Source of the DNA: Thermogemmatispora carboxidivorans
Lineage (GTDB): Bacteria > Chloroflexota > Ktedonobacteria > Ktedonobacterales > Ktedonobacteraceae
Direction: 5' to 3'
Assembly (NCBI RefSeq): GCF_000702505.1
Contig: NZ_JNIM01000001.1
Coordinates: 1,860,001 to 1,924,000, forward strand
DNA length: 64,000 bases
In this document: positions 24,896 through 33,475 of the stretch, piece by piece
Layout of the letters: the number at the start of each line of letters is the position of its first letter
Numbering within the stretch: position 1 is the stretch's first letter
Notes under the pieces: model-generated
Told to the model about the DNA's origin: nothing
Database searches by the model: none
Seen by the model: only the letters and a program-made list of their open reading frames with translations
Made by a program: the position numbers and the translations under genes

Positions 24896-25570
24896 TCACC
24901 CTCTCGGCGTGGTATCCTTCTCCTCTTCACGTGTGATCTCACGTCGCATCTGCGCCAGACCGGAAGAGCTAGCGGGCTGGCGACTCAGGCTCCGACCCAG
25001 ACCAAGGCCGGCGCCGCCACCGACGAGCAAACCGGCAATGGCTGCCACGCTCACCCACAGTGGCAGATTACTTGCTCCACCCGAGGTCGACGAAGTTGAC
25101 GTGCTAGAAGCCTGAGCTGTGGGAGCAGGAGCAGGCGTCGAGGTCCTGCTGCTTGCCCCTGCGGGCTGTACTGTGAAGATAAAAGCCCCCTCGGCTTCAT
25201 CGCCGTCCTCTGCTGAAGTAGTGATCCAGCGGACGATGTAGACTCCATTGCCGTCCGGCTTGATGCGTACCGACATCTCTCGTGGATTGTTCAAGGGAAT
25301 AGAGGCATTCCCCTGGCTAATAAGCTCCCCAGCTGGCCCGTAGACGAACAGATTACTTTTGCTGGGATCGGGATTCATATTCTCGGCGGTGAAGACCGTC
25401 ACTGTCGATGGTACCTGGCTAATTGTTGAGCCAATTTTAGGATTGGCATCGATGACCTTAGCATGGGCCGAAACAGGGTTGACATCAACAACGAAGAGCA
25501 ACAACGCGCTCAAGAGCAGTACACAGCCCAGCTGCACCGAGCGCATGAGTCGCCACTGAGAGTAGAGCAT
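24896..25570 (-). CDS. copC: CopC-domain copper-binding membrane protein
   Basis: 224 aa from the ATG at 25570 (AGTGAGG upstream); ATGs at 25579 and 25621 are alternatives. A signal peptide ends near SAHAKV, leaving the His typical of the mature N-terminus of CopC. The beta-barrel runs to about residue 120 (NPKIGSTISQVPSTVTVFTAENMNPDPSK is interrupted here to cite NPKIGS...VPSTVTVF only). A Ser/Thr/Pro-rich linker, a membrane helix (LWVSVAAIAGLLVGGGAGLG) and a charged tail follow. CopC proteins bind Cu(II) outside the membrane. It is paired with a YtkA/FixH-like gene. Confidence 0.8.
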   Translation of the reverse strand: MLYSQWRLMRSVQLGCVLLLSALLLFVVDVNPVSAHAKVIDANPKIGSTISQVPSTVTVFTAENMNPDPSKSNLFVYGPAGELISQGNASIPLNNPREMSVRIKPDGNGVYIVRWITTSAEDGDEAEGAFIFTVQPAGASSRTSTPAPAPTAQASSTSTSSTSGGASNLPLWVSVAAIAGLLVGGGAGLGLGRSLSRQPASSSGLAQMRREITREEEKDTTPRG

Positions 25571-25859
25571 AGTTAGCATCCTCACTTTTTCATCTCCGCA
25601 AGTGGCTCCTGCTCTGGCCAAATCGCTGTCTCATCAGACTCTCTCTTCCCATTCATGGAGGAATAGACAGACAAATGGACAGCTTCAGGCCAGACAGCCT
25701 CTGGTCGTAGCATAAGAAGCTGCTTACCAGCTGTCCATTAGGAAGAATCCCTATTCTTCCCGCCAGGCACCGTAAGGTGTTCTCACGAAAGGACCAGGCA
25801 GCCAGGGAAGAAGCCGCCTGTCGGACGATCGGCAGCCAGAGGGGGCGCCCCAGAAAAGG

Positions 25860-26987
25860 TTAGTCGGTCAATACCTGCCAGGAGTGTCCCCCGTCCTGGC
25901 TGAAAAGCACGCTGGCGGGATAGAAAAAAGCGGCATACAGCAGGGTGGGCTGCCTTGGCGAGAGCTGCAGCGTCATCAGGTCGCTGCGCGAGAAGGTAAA
26001 GCGTTTCTGCCAACTGGTGCCCTGATCAGAGGAGAACCACAGATCGCGACCGGCCAGGGCATAAAGAACGTGGCCATCAGCTGAGCTGACCAGGCGTGTC
26101 AGGGAAGCATTCGGTGTAGGACCACTCAGGTGAGTGATCTGTTTGCTTCCATCTTGCCAGCGATAAAGACCCTCATCGGTGGCACAGAAGATCAGGCGTG
26201 GCTGGGTCCGCGTGGCTGTCAGACTGAGAACCGTCCCATTGACTCCCTGGATGCGCTGCCAACGACTCCCGTCGTCGGTTGTTTCGAAGAGTCCCTGATC
26301 ACCCCCGAGCAAGAGATGATGGGGCTGCACAGGATCAGTCAAGAACAAGGGGGTCTGCATTGCCGAGAGCGCCCCACTCGTAATAGGGCGCCAATGCGCT
26401 CCGAAGTCTGTTGTTTCGTACCAGCCGGCGTAGACGAAGAACGCATAGAAATGGCCAACGGGACCACTACCCGCTTGCACTGAAAAAGGATAGGCCGAGG
26501 ATGGCAGATGAGAAGGATTGCTCAGACGCCAGCTCTGGCCCCCGTCGCGGCTCATATAGACGCCGGGCTGCTCGCTGCCGATTCCGCTTGGTACAGCAAT
26601 CACTGCGAGCACACTGGGATCGCCCGGAGCAAGAGCAATCGAGGTCACCATCGCCGGCGCCAGTGCGCCGCGGGGCTGAGGCCAGCTCTTTCCGCCATCG
26701 TGGCTCATAAAAAGACCGAAATGTGTTCCCAGATAGAGACTGCGCCCACCATCGCCTACGACCAGCGTATGCAGGTGCGTCTCCGGGTTTGAGAGTGGAC
26801 GCCCTGGCACTGTTGGATCGGTCGCGCTGCGGCGATTGCTTAAAAGCTCCCAGCTGGCGGCCACAATCACCGCGAGCAAGACGATGGCCAGAAGGACATA
26901 TGGCCCTCGCCTCTGCCGTCCTCCTGCTTTCGATGCTGACTCCTGCGAAACAAGCTCACCCTGCGAACGCTGCTGTGAAGTCGCCAT
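25860..26987 (-). CDS. Membrane-anchored beta-propeller protein with Asp-box repeats
   Basis: 375 aa from the ATG at 26987, where GAAAGAGG precedes the start; an upstream in-frame codon at 27035 is less likely. One N-terminal membrane helix (YVLLAIVLLAVIVAASWELL) anchors an external domain with about six BNR/Asp-box motifs: SHDGGKSW, SRDGGQSW, TTDFGAHW, TTDDGSRW, SSDQGTSW, SQDGGHSW. This is the sialidase/YCF48-like propeller fold. The catalytic Arg triad and Tyr of sialidases are not evident, so binding or assembly is likelier than hydrolysis. It lies between copper-related genes; a functional link is not shown. Confidence 0.75.
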   Translation of the reverse strand: MATSQQRSQGELVSQESASKAGGRQRRGPYVLLAIVLLAVIVAASWELLSNRRSATDPTVPGRPLSNPETHLHTLVVGDGGRSLYLGTHFGLFMSHDGGKSWPQPRGALAPAMVTSIALAPGDPSVLAVIAVPSGIGSEQPGVYMSRDGGQSWRLSNPSHLPSSAYPFSVQAGSGPVGHFYAFFVYAGWYETTDFGAHWRPITSGALSAMQTPLFLTDPVQPHHLLLGGDQGLFETTDDGSRWQRIQGVNGTVLSLTATRTQPRLIFCATDEGLYRWQDGSKQITHLSGPTPNASLTRLVSSADGHVLYALAGRDLWFSSDQGTSWQKRFTFSRSDLMTLQLSPRQPTLLYAAFFYPASVLFSQDGGHSWQVLTD

Positions 26988-27198
26988 TGTGCCTCTTTCA
27001 TCCACGCGCTCGGACTCACGACCCTGGATGCGCAACGGCCTGGTTGCTTAGCGAGCGACAACCAGGATTGGCCTGGCCCGGCGATTGTCTTTACAGAAAA
27101 ACATTACCATCGAAGGTCAATAGGGCAGATTCCTGATAGCAGCTGTCGAGACGGCTCTCGTCCGTCGGGGAGCGATGGCTCTCAGCTCAGCCTCTCTC

Positions 27199-27228
27199 TT
27201 GACCCCTCCCCGGGGGGTATGGTATACT
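27199..27228 (+). promoter_or_regulatory. csoR promoter with CsoR-type operator in the spacer
   Basis: TTGACC (27199-27204) and TATACT (27223-27228, extended by TG) are 18 bases apart. The spacer is filled by ACCCCTCCCCGGGGGGTAT (27202-27220), a pseudo-palindrome with the C-run/G-run form of CsoR operators. Apo-CsoR bound here would block polymerase; Cu(I) binding would release it. Confidence 0.7.
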
Positions 27229-27243
27229 GGGAAAAGAAGCCCC

Positions 27244-27594
27244 ATGACAGGCAAGACGGACAGCAGAAAGGAGCCAGCCGCTGTGCAAGAAGAACGCCGT
27301 CGTGAAGTATTGAAACGGCTCTCCTACATCAAGGGCCATCTCGACGGCATCTCCAAAATGGTAGAAGAAGACAAATACTGTGTTGATATCCTGCGTCAGA
27401 GTTATGCTGTACGGCGGGCACTAGAGAAAGTAGAAGCCATCATTCTCGAAGGGCACCTGCATACCTGCGTTCCCGAAGGCATTAAAAGTGGACGTCAGGA
27501 TGCCGTTGTCGCCGAGCTCCTGCAACTTTTTACTCTTGCAGGCAACCACTTGAAGGCCCAGGAGGCCGGCGAGCTGCCTCCTATGGAGGAATGA
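27244..27594 (+). CDS. csoR: Copper-sensing repressor, CsoR family
   Basis: 116 aa from the ATG at 27244, a few bases after the expected transcription start. It is an all-helical DUF156/CsoR protein: RLSYIKGHLDGISKMVEEDKY. Cu(I) ligands of the x-Cys-His-Cys pattern are visible: Cys in KYCVDIL, His and Cys in EGHLHTCV. That pattern fits CsoR rather than the nickel or formaldehyde branch (RcnR/FrmR). It precedes a copZ-like gene by about 40 bases, and its promoter has a G/C-run operator, which strengthens the copper assignment. No copA ATPase gene lies next to it. Confidence 0.85.
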   Translation: MTGKTDSRKEPAAVQEERRREVLKRLSYIKGHLDGISKMVEEDKYCVDILRQSYAVRRALEKVEAIILEGHLHTCVPEGIKSGRQDAVVAELLQLFTLAGNHLKAQEAGELPPMEE

Positions 27595-27635
27595 AGAGTA
27601 AGAAAGAAAGAAAGAAAGGACGATGAGCAAAGGGT

Positions 27636-27857
27636 ATGAGCACCGCGAGCACCTCGGTGACGCTTATCTCACCAGACATTTCCTGTGAGCACTGTCAGCG
27701 AGCGATTGAAAGCACGCTGGGTACGCTGCAAGGAGTCGAGCGGGTAAGTGTTGACATCGCAGGCAAGAGCATCCAGCTCTCCTATGATCCGGCGCGGATC
27801 TCGCTGGAGCAAATTGAAAAGCAGCTCGACGAGATCGGTTATAGCATTGTCCACTGA
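27636..27857 (+). CDS. copZ: Copper chaperone, heavy-metal-associated domain
   Basis: 73 aa, a single HMA (ferredoxin-like) domain. The metal site is ISCEHCQRAI (CxxC), followed by VERVSVDIAGKSIQLSYDP and EKQLDEIGYSI. CopZ carries Cu(I) in the cytoplasm to a P1B ATPase or to CsoR. It is the second gene of the csoR operon; a GAAA repeat (27600-27615) lies between the two genes. Confidence 0.87.
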   Translation: MSTASTSVTLISPDISCEHCQRAIESTLGTLQGVERVSVDIAGKSIQLSYDPARISLEQIEKQLDEIGYSIVH

Positions 27858-27920
27858 CGAAGCAGCCTGGTCGTTACGGCCCAGCCGGGTCGACTGACCA
27901 GACGGAACCAGGAAGAAGGA

Positions 27921-27981
27921 GGCGGTGGGGAAGGAGCCGGCAACGTGCTGGCGCAGCGCCAGCTTCTTCCTTCCCCTCGCC
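27921..27981. repeat. Nested hairpin downstream of copZ
   Basis: An outer imperfect stem (27921-27935 with 27968-27981) encloses a perfect 8-bp hairpin, GCTGGCGC-A-GCGCCAGC (27947-27963). It lies between the convergent copZ and the oxidase-like gene. No T-tract follows, so it is probably a factor-assisted terminator or mRNA stabiliser. Confidence 0.5.
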
Positions 27982-28075
27982 TGACCAATGGACTGCTGGC
28001 TGGCTGCTCTCAGATCCTGGTGCCTGTCGTGCTGGAGGGTCGGCCCTGGGGAGAGCTGGATGCTGGTAGGACGGA

Positions 28076-28570
28076 CTAGTAAGTCGTTGGCCCCGCCGAT
28101 CGCGACTCCAGTGGAAAAGTTGCCTCCGTCTGGCGAGGCAGCTCAGTCAGATCGGTGATGCGTAGCCAGCGCACCTCTAAAGCAATGGCCTGGACTGGCA
28201 GCCTGGCGATGAAAGAGGCTGCTGCTGGTGATTTCTGGATCAGGTGCTGGCGGATAGCGGCGCTGGCCTCCTCGTCGTTGATCAGCTGGGCCTCAGCCGT
28301 TGCCTCCAGCCAGGCTGTAGGCTCTCCTGGCCCGATGAAGATACCGACGCGCGGATTGCGCTGCAGATTCGCCAGCTTGCGCGACGTCAGAATGAAGGTG
28401 CAGTAAAGGGTCAGCGTCTTACGTTCCTCACTCAGTGGCTCCTCGGCATAGAAGACACGGGTCACGTACGGCTGGCCATTGTCCTCTGTAGCAATCGCCA
28501 GCGTATCATAGCGAGCAAGGAACTCATTAAGAGTTTCTCGTAGTCGGACTTCATCCTGTACTGCGTCCAT
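28076..28570 (-). CDS. Pyridoxamine 5'-phosphate oxidase-like FMN-binding protein
   Basis: 164 aa from the ATG at 28570; in-frame ATGs upstream to 28696 would add residues without family resemblance. It has the split-barrel flavin-binding fold: LARYDTLAIATEDNGQPYV, TLYCTFILTSRKLANLQRNP and RVGIFIGPGEPTAWLEATAEA. Members bind FMN, F420 or haem, and many are of unknown function. A generic stress-related flavin reductase or general stress protein is the best guess. It is convergent with copZ. Confidence 0.75.
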   Translation of the reverse strand: MDAVQDEVRLRETLNEFLARYDTLAIATEDNGQPYVTRVFYAEEPLSEERKTLTLYCTFILTSRKLANLQRNPRVGIFIGPGEPTAWLEATAEAQLINDEEASAAIRQHLIQKSPAAASFIARLPVQAIALEVRWLRITDLTELPRQTEATFPLESRSAGPTTY

Positions 28571-28953
28571 GATTTTGTCGTCCCCAATGATTTCAAGCCC
28601 CGCTGGGCTGCTTGTTGAGAGAACCGGGGTGCCTGGTTCTGCCTGTAGCATACCGCATGGTGGCAAGAACGACCAGTCCAGTCTTCCCTCAAGCAAAGCT
28701 GGCTGCTACTCTATAGCTGACGCTTGCTTACCTTTAGCTGCGTTGCGCTTGTGGGCCAGAAACCGGAAAGAGGAACGCGGGTCGGCGATCTCGCCTCTGG
28801 CCGAGCAGGTAAGGTAGCCGGTGAGCGCAAACAGGCTCAGCCGAGAGCACGCCCTTGTTTCGAGAAGCGCCTTTTCGTTATGCTTTTAAGAGCATACAAC
28901 CCCGGTTCAATCGATCCCTATCTAGCAACGAAAGGACCAGTGACAGGAGCCCA

Positions 28954-29460
28954 ATGAGTGAACGTTTTCCCTGCTGGTATCCCCTGCAGATCAGATTTCG
29001 CGATCTTGATCCACTCGCCCACGTGAATAATGCAGTTTACTTTACCTATTTTGAAGAAGCGCGCAGCTATTATCTGGGCCTGCTGGAGCGCTGGCTCAAG
29101 GAGTGGCCGGGAGAGGAGGCCGCTCAGGAGCGGCAGGGCGCTGAGAATCCCCGTATCCAGACAGGGCCACGAGCGGCGCGCTATGGCCTGCTGGTCAAAG
29201 AAGTCAGCTGCACCTACGAACTGCCACTGATCCGCTCAGACCGTGCTGAAGTGGGTGTACGGATCTCACATGTTGGGCGCACCAGCTTTATTATGGAGCA
29301 CCAGATTCGCGATGCCCACAATCACGAGCGCATTTTCGCTACGGGCCGCTCCGTGATGGTTTGGTGCGATTATCGGACGGGACGCCCGCATCCACTTCCG
29401 CCGGCCCTACGCCACGCCTTCGAACAAATGGAGGGGCGCAGCTTTCCCATGCCTGAGTAG
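28954..29460 (+). CDS. Acyl-CoA thioesterase, 4HBT hot-dog family
   Basis: 168 aa from the ATG at 28954 (AGGAG upstream). The N-terminal signature FRDLDPLAHVNNAVYFTYFE contains the catalytic Asp and the HVNN motif of 4-hydroxybenzoyl-CoA/YbgC-type thioesterases. An insertion of about 25 residues (ERQGAENPRIQTGPRA) lies after the central helix. It should hydrolyse an acyl- or aroyl-CoA. It stands alone between a divergent oxidase-like gene and the protease gene. Confidence 0.85.
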   Translation: MSERFPCWYPLQIRFRDLDPLAHVNNAVYFTYFEEARSYYLGLLERWLKEWPGEEAAQERQGAENPRIQTGPRAARYGLLVKEVSCTYELPLIRSDRAEVGVRISHVGRTSFIMEHQIRDAHNHERIFATGRSVMVWCDYRTGRPHPLPPALRHAFEQMEGRSFPMPE

Positions 29461-29821
29461 GAAAGAAACGCTGGCGCTAGCTACCTCTGGCCTGGCCTCG
29501 CTCATCTACGGACCCAGCAGAGTGAGGTCAGGTCGCTCTACTATTGTGGTCTGTTTGTTGTGAGTGAGCCGCCCGGCAGGCTTCTCCTGGGAATCGCTGA
29601 AGCCTGAGCAGGCGGAAAACCCACCAGTTGCAGGTCACCGATTGCCAGCCACGGCCCGCCTGGTCAGGTGCGGCCAGGAACGGCGAGAGAGGGAAAGTCG
29701 ATGACAAAAGATACTAGCACGATCAGGCTGTTTTTCCTAGAAGAGTCGTCTGATCGTCTCTCGCTGAGCTATACTAATTTGAAGATGAAGCCTCATTCTC
29801 TGCACAGCGTGAGGTTGCTCT
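29461..29821. other. Intergenic region before the C39-like protease gene
   Basis: 361 bases without a supported gene. TATACT at 29770-29775 may be a -10 element, but no convincing -35 was seen. A 98-codon frame here overlaps the next gene and shows no protein features. Confidence 0.4.
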
Positions 29822-30742
29822 ATGCTCTCTTCGATAGTGATGGCGCTGATCTTTGGCTGCGTGCTCTTATTACTGGTCGGTCTGGGACTCTGGGTGCTCC
29901 GTCGCCATCGGCGCTCCCGGCGGGCAGAGACGGCCAGCAGTCGCTCATTGGTCGTTGCCTGTGAGGAGCAGCAAGTCAGCGTCGTCCTGCCCGTGCAGGA
30001 AGCTATGCTGGTTCCCTTCGAGAAGGCCCAGCCGCTGCCGGGCTTTATTCTCCCTCCTTCATGGTATCGCCGCTGGCGCATGCTGGTCTCCTTGGGCCTC
30101 CTGCTCATGTTGGGCCTGGCCCTGGCAAGCCAGGGAGGGATTGTACGCGACACCTTCCGCACTCTGACCGCTACATTCAGTTTCTTCTCTGCATCCTCAA
30201 CGATGGACCTGCAGACCGCGCCCCATCCTCTGCCCGACACGGCTAGTGCGCGCATCGTCCGTGTCAACTCGGCCTCGCGGAGTCAGTACTACACTGATTA
30301 CCAGTGGCAGGTCTGGTCTTACTCCTCCTGCTCAGGGATCGCCTTAGAGGAAGTGATGAACGCCTATGGTCGTCATCTCATCGCAGCTGATGTGTTACAG
30401 ATCGAGCTTCAGCTCGGTGTGTGGGATGTGCAGCTGGGCTTGCTCAAAGAGGATGGGATTGCTATGACGGCGAACTATTTCGGCTTCAATGCCAGCCTGA
30501 GTCATACGCGCACGCTGCAGGATATCATTTCCATCGCCAACAGCGGTACGCCTGTCATCGTGAGCATTCGTGACGGCTACTATTTTCCTGGCGGCCATAT
30601 CTTTGTCATCCGTGGTGGGGATAGCCAGTATGTGTATACGGTTGATTCGTCGCCGGCCAACTTCACGCGCATGACCTACGACATGTTCACCGCCATGTGG
30701 CGAGCCAACAACGATTTCAGCGCCGTTGTGACGCCGCGCTAG
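29822..30742 (+). CDS. Membrane-anchored C39-like cysteine protease
   Basis: 306 aa. Helix 1 is at about 4-25 (IVMALIFGCVLLLLVGLGLW). A cytoplasmic basic stretch follows, then helix 2 near 87-107. The external domain is a papain-like fold of the C39-like family. The catalytic Cys170 is in WSYSSCSGIA and His259 in GGHIFVIRGG, with Asp in YTVDSSP. It has no transporter partner, so it is not a bacteriocin-maturing C39 peptidase. A cell-surface amidase or protease acting on peptides or cell wall is plausible. Confidence 0.78.
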   Translation: MLSSIVMALIFGCVLLLLVGLGLWVLRRHRRSRRAETASSRSLVVACEEQQVSVVLPVQEAMLVPFEKAQPLPGFILPPSWYRRWRMLVSLGLLLMLGLALASQGGIVRDTFRTLTATFSFFSASSTMDLQTAPHPLPDTASARIVRVNSASRSQYYTDYQWQVWSYSSCSGIALEEVMNAYGRHLIAADVLQIELQLGVWDVQLGLLKEDGIAMTANYFGFNASLSHTRTLQDIISIANSGTPVIVSIRDGYYFPGGHIFVIRGGDSQYVYTVDSSPANFTRMTYDMFTAMWRANNDFSAVVTPR

Positions 30743-30797
30743 CCAGCCAGCTCTACTGAGCCTGGTGGTCTAGCTGGCCAGGTCTATCTAAGCAAGA

Positions 30798-30871
30798 AGC
30801 GAGAGAGAAGAGGCGAGGGGTTCAGGTCTCCCTATTGAGACCGTGAGCATCCTCGTTTCTTCTCTCTCGCT
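30798..30871. repeat. Long imperfect inverted repeat between convergent genes
   Basis: A 21-base arm (30798-30818) pairs with 30851-30871 with two mismatches. Inside it, GGTCTC (30825-30830) pairs with GAGACC (30837-30842). It lies between the C39-like gene and the L,D-transpeptidase gene, which point toward it. It probably acts as a shared terminator; no T-tract is present. Confidence 0.55.
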
Positions 30872-30971
30872 CTGCTGTTAGGCCATTGGCCGCCGCCGGC
30901 GGTTATCCCTGCTGTGCGCCTGCTGATCGCTGGTACTGATCTGGCTCTGGGCGCGCTGCCTGGGCCTAAGC

Positions 30972-32105
30972 CTAATAGATCAGCACGGGGGTGTACAGGC
31001 TCACAAAATTATAGAGCCAGGCGGCGTTATCGGTGGACATGTTGACACAGCCGTGCGAGCCCTGGCCGGCAAAGGGATCGCCAGTTGCGTCCTGGTGAGG
31101 GAAATTGGTTCCCGGGCCAAAGTCGGCGCGCCACCAGGCGTCGTGCAGAAAGTAGCCATTGCTATGGTACTGCATGGCGTAGTTGATCTTCGTATCGGGA
31201 TACCAGTGGGGCGAACCTTTCGGTTCGCTTGACTTAAAGATCGTCGGATGCTGCTTGCTTTCAATCCACCAGGTACCTGGAGGCGTCGGCAGATCGGGCT
31301 GCCCGGTAGTTACCAGGAAGGCTTTGACCAGCTTGCCATGATCGTAGGCCCGCAGGGCCTGCTCGCTAAGTGAGACCACCACCACCCGCTTATCCATATA
31401 GCCATAGTGACGCAGCAGATCCAGATCGGTTTTATGAGGTTGGTTGTAGGGCGTCTTATCGCTAAAGTTGGCCTTCATTGCCTCGAAATTCGTCAACCAC
31501 ATCTGCAGGTCCTCGACCACCTGCTGGTAGCCTGCCAGACTCTGAGCCTGGCTCAGCTCTTCACCGAGCCAGAGGCTCCCGCCAATGCCCTGGGAGCCGT
31601 ATTCATAGCCCAGTGGGTAGGTCTGATTATTGTAGGCATCGTGATAGGTATGCACTTTTCCCCAGGCGCTGACTTCCTGGGCCAGCTGCTGCTGGAGATG
31701 GGTGCTCTCAGCCTTCATCGCTGGAATTTGGATTGCGTTGATATGCTCCTTCAGGGTGGTCAATGCCCGGCTATAGGCGCTGGCTGTCTGGGCCTGTTGC
31801 AGAGCCTGCTGGTCGCTCTGGTACTGCTGCTGATAGGTTGTCACATCTCCACCACTTTGCTGCATCAGGTTAATCCACTGCTGGAAGGTCGCCAGCGCCA
31901 TCTTCCCCTCATTTTGCTGCGTTGGAGAGATAGACGGTGTGGGCACGGTCCTGGGCCCACTCACCAGCGAGCTAGCGTTGTTTGAACCGCAGGCGCTCAA
32001 CAGCAGCAGGCCGACCAGAGCCAACGCGACCGGCAGCAACCTCCCTGTCGGTTGCCTGTGAGACTGAGACTGGAGAGCATGGACCTGGATGGTTGCATGT
32101 TTCAT
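30972..32105 (-). CDS. L,D-transpeptidase lipoprotein (YkuD)
   Basis: 377 aa from the ATG at 32105 (GGAAGGG upstream). The signal peptide ends in a lipobox LLLLSACGS. A coiled, Gln-rich region at about 60-200 precedes the YkuD catalytic domain. The active-site motif is SHGCVNMS with Cys353, preceded by the conserved His in YFLHDAWW. It makes 3-3 cross-links in peptidoglycan or attaches proteins to it, outside the membrane. A peptidoglycan substrate would fit a cell-wall-containing Ktedonobacterium. Confidence 0.9.
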   Translation of the reverse strand: MKHATIQVHALQSQSHRQPTGRLLPVALALVGLLLLSACGSNNASSLVSGPRTVPTPSISPTQQNEGKMALATFQQWINLMQQSGGDVTTYQQQYQSDQQALQQAQTASAYSRALTTLKEHINAIQIPAMKAESTHLQQQLAQEVSAWGKVHTYHDAYNNQTYPLGYEYGSQGIGGSLWLGEELSQAQSLAGYQQVVEDLQMWLTNFEAMKANFSDKTPYNQPHKTDLDLLRHYGYMDKRVVVVSLSEQALRAYDHGKLVKAFLVTTGQPDLPTPPGTWWIESKQHPTIFKSSEPKGSPHWYPDTKINYAMQYHSNGYFLHDAWWRADFGPGTNFPHQDATGDPFAGQGSHGCVNMSTDNAAWLYNFVSLYTPVLIY

Positions 32106-32648
32106 GGCCCTTCCTCGTTTGTTCTGCATGCTGTTCGCTCTTCTTTCGTCCGTGAAAAGGGTGAGCAGTGGCCAGGGGTGCTGGCTAGAAAGGGTAGCCT
32201 GAAATGTCTTCCCAGGACTGTCCCTTCTCTACCCCCCTCATCATACTACGCCTATTGAGAAAAACGCAGAACGAGGCTGCTTCATTTCACCAACCTGATT
32301 CTTATCCCCTCCTGAAGGAAGAGGCGGGCTGGCTAGCTGGGGGAGACAGGCGCCCTATGAGGGCGAATCCCAAGGTGGGCAGGGAAGAAGAGGCAAGAGG
32401 GCGAACGCGACCATGCCTAGTACTTTCTTCTTGAGGATAGTACTTTTGACTAGACCACCGGGGTAGAATAGTACCGTTGGGCGGGGGAAAGGCGTGGGCT
32501 AACCTCACACAACTGATAGCCTGCGGGCCTTGTCTCCGCCGAGGGAGCTGGCCAGGGAGCGGAAGAACTTGAGTGAGAAGAAACATCAACGCTGTAGAGC
32601 CGGAAGGAGGAGGGGAGTCCTCTCACAGAGAGGACTGCCGTAAGCTGG
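32106..32648. other. Intergenic region with TAGTACTTT repeats
   Basis: 543 bases without a supported gene between divergent genes. TAGTACTTT occurs at 32418-32426 and 32438-32446, exactly 20 bases apart, and a variant TAGTACCGTT at 32469-32478. These may be binding sites for the regulator encoded downstream. Confidence 0.4.
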
Positions 32649-33344
32649 ATGGAGACAATACGTGTCCTGATTGTTGAAGAGCAGCCGTTGTTGCGCATTG
32701 GTATTCATGCTACGCTGGAGCGCATGGGCGACTGTGAGATCGTCGGCGAGACCACCGATCCTGCCGAGATCCTGACGATCGCTGGCGATGGCCGGCTCGA
32801 TGTCGCCTTGATTGATACTGGCCTGACCGGCGCCGACCCTCTGGAGATCGCTCGTCAGATGCGACGGGTTGCGCCACAGGTCGCCATGATTATGCTGACG
32901 CCTGCCGAGAACGAAGAAGATCTCTTCCAGTCGATTAAGGTAGGCGCGGCGGCCTACTATACACGCGACATTGGCCTGGAGGAACTGAGGGAGGCGGTGC
33001 GCAAGGTCAGTCGCGGCGAGTATCTGATGAACGATGATGTGCTTGCCAGACCGCAGATTGCCTCGCGCGTCCTGGCCTCATTTCGGGCGCTCAGCGAGGA
33101 AGAGGAAGAGGTCGACAACGCTCAGAAGGAGCCGTCACCGCTTTCCAGCCGCGAGATCGAAATTCTTGATCATATTGCCCGCGGACGCAGCAACAAGGAG
33201 ATCGCCAAAGTGCTCAAAATCAGCGATCAGACCGTCAAGAATCATATTACTTCAATCCTGAAGAAGCTGGCTGTGAATGATCGCACTGCGGCGGTTGTCT
33301 ATGCGCTCAAGCATGGCTGGATTACTATCGAGAAAGAGCAGTGA
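32649..33344 (+). CDS. Atypical LuxR-type response regulator
   Basis: 231 aa, receiver plus LuxR helix-turn-helix (SSREIEILDHIARGRSNKEIAKVL). The receiver keeps the acceptor Asp56 (ALIDTGLTG). The acidic pair usually Asp-Asp is Glu10-Glu11 (IVEEQPLL), and the switch Lys position reads YYTRD with Arg106. Phosphorylation may be altered or absent. No histidine kinase gene is adjacent. It may respond to another kinase or act without phosphorylation. Start uncertain by a few codons; SD weak. Confidence 0.85.
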   Translation: METIRVLIVEEQPLLRIGIHATLERMGDCEIVGETTDPAEILTIAGDGRLDVALIDTGLTGADPLEIARQMRRVAPQVAMIMLTPAENEEDLFQSIKVGAAAYYTRDIGLEELREAVRKVSRGEYLMNDDVLARPQIASRVLASFRALSEEEEEVDNAQKEPSPLSSREIEILDHIARGRSNKEIAKVLKISDQTVKNHITSILKKLAVNDRTAAVVYALKHGWITIEKEQ

Positions 33345-33475
33345 ATCCAGCTATGCCTGAGCGCTCTGAACAGGGCCAGCGCGGTGCCAGGTTGGATCTC
33401 AGCTCATAGCCCTCCCCTCGGGCGGCCCGGCGAGCGATGGAAGTTGATGATCATCTCGATAAGACCCCTACTCTC

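Noticed and set aside
29668..29964. 98-codon frame before the C39-like protease gene
   Set aside because: It overlaps the start of a better supported gene by 143 bases and lacks family features.
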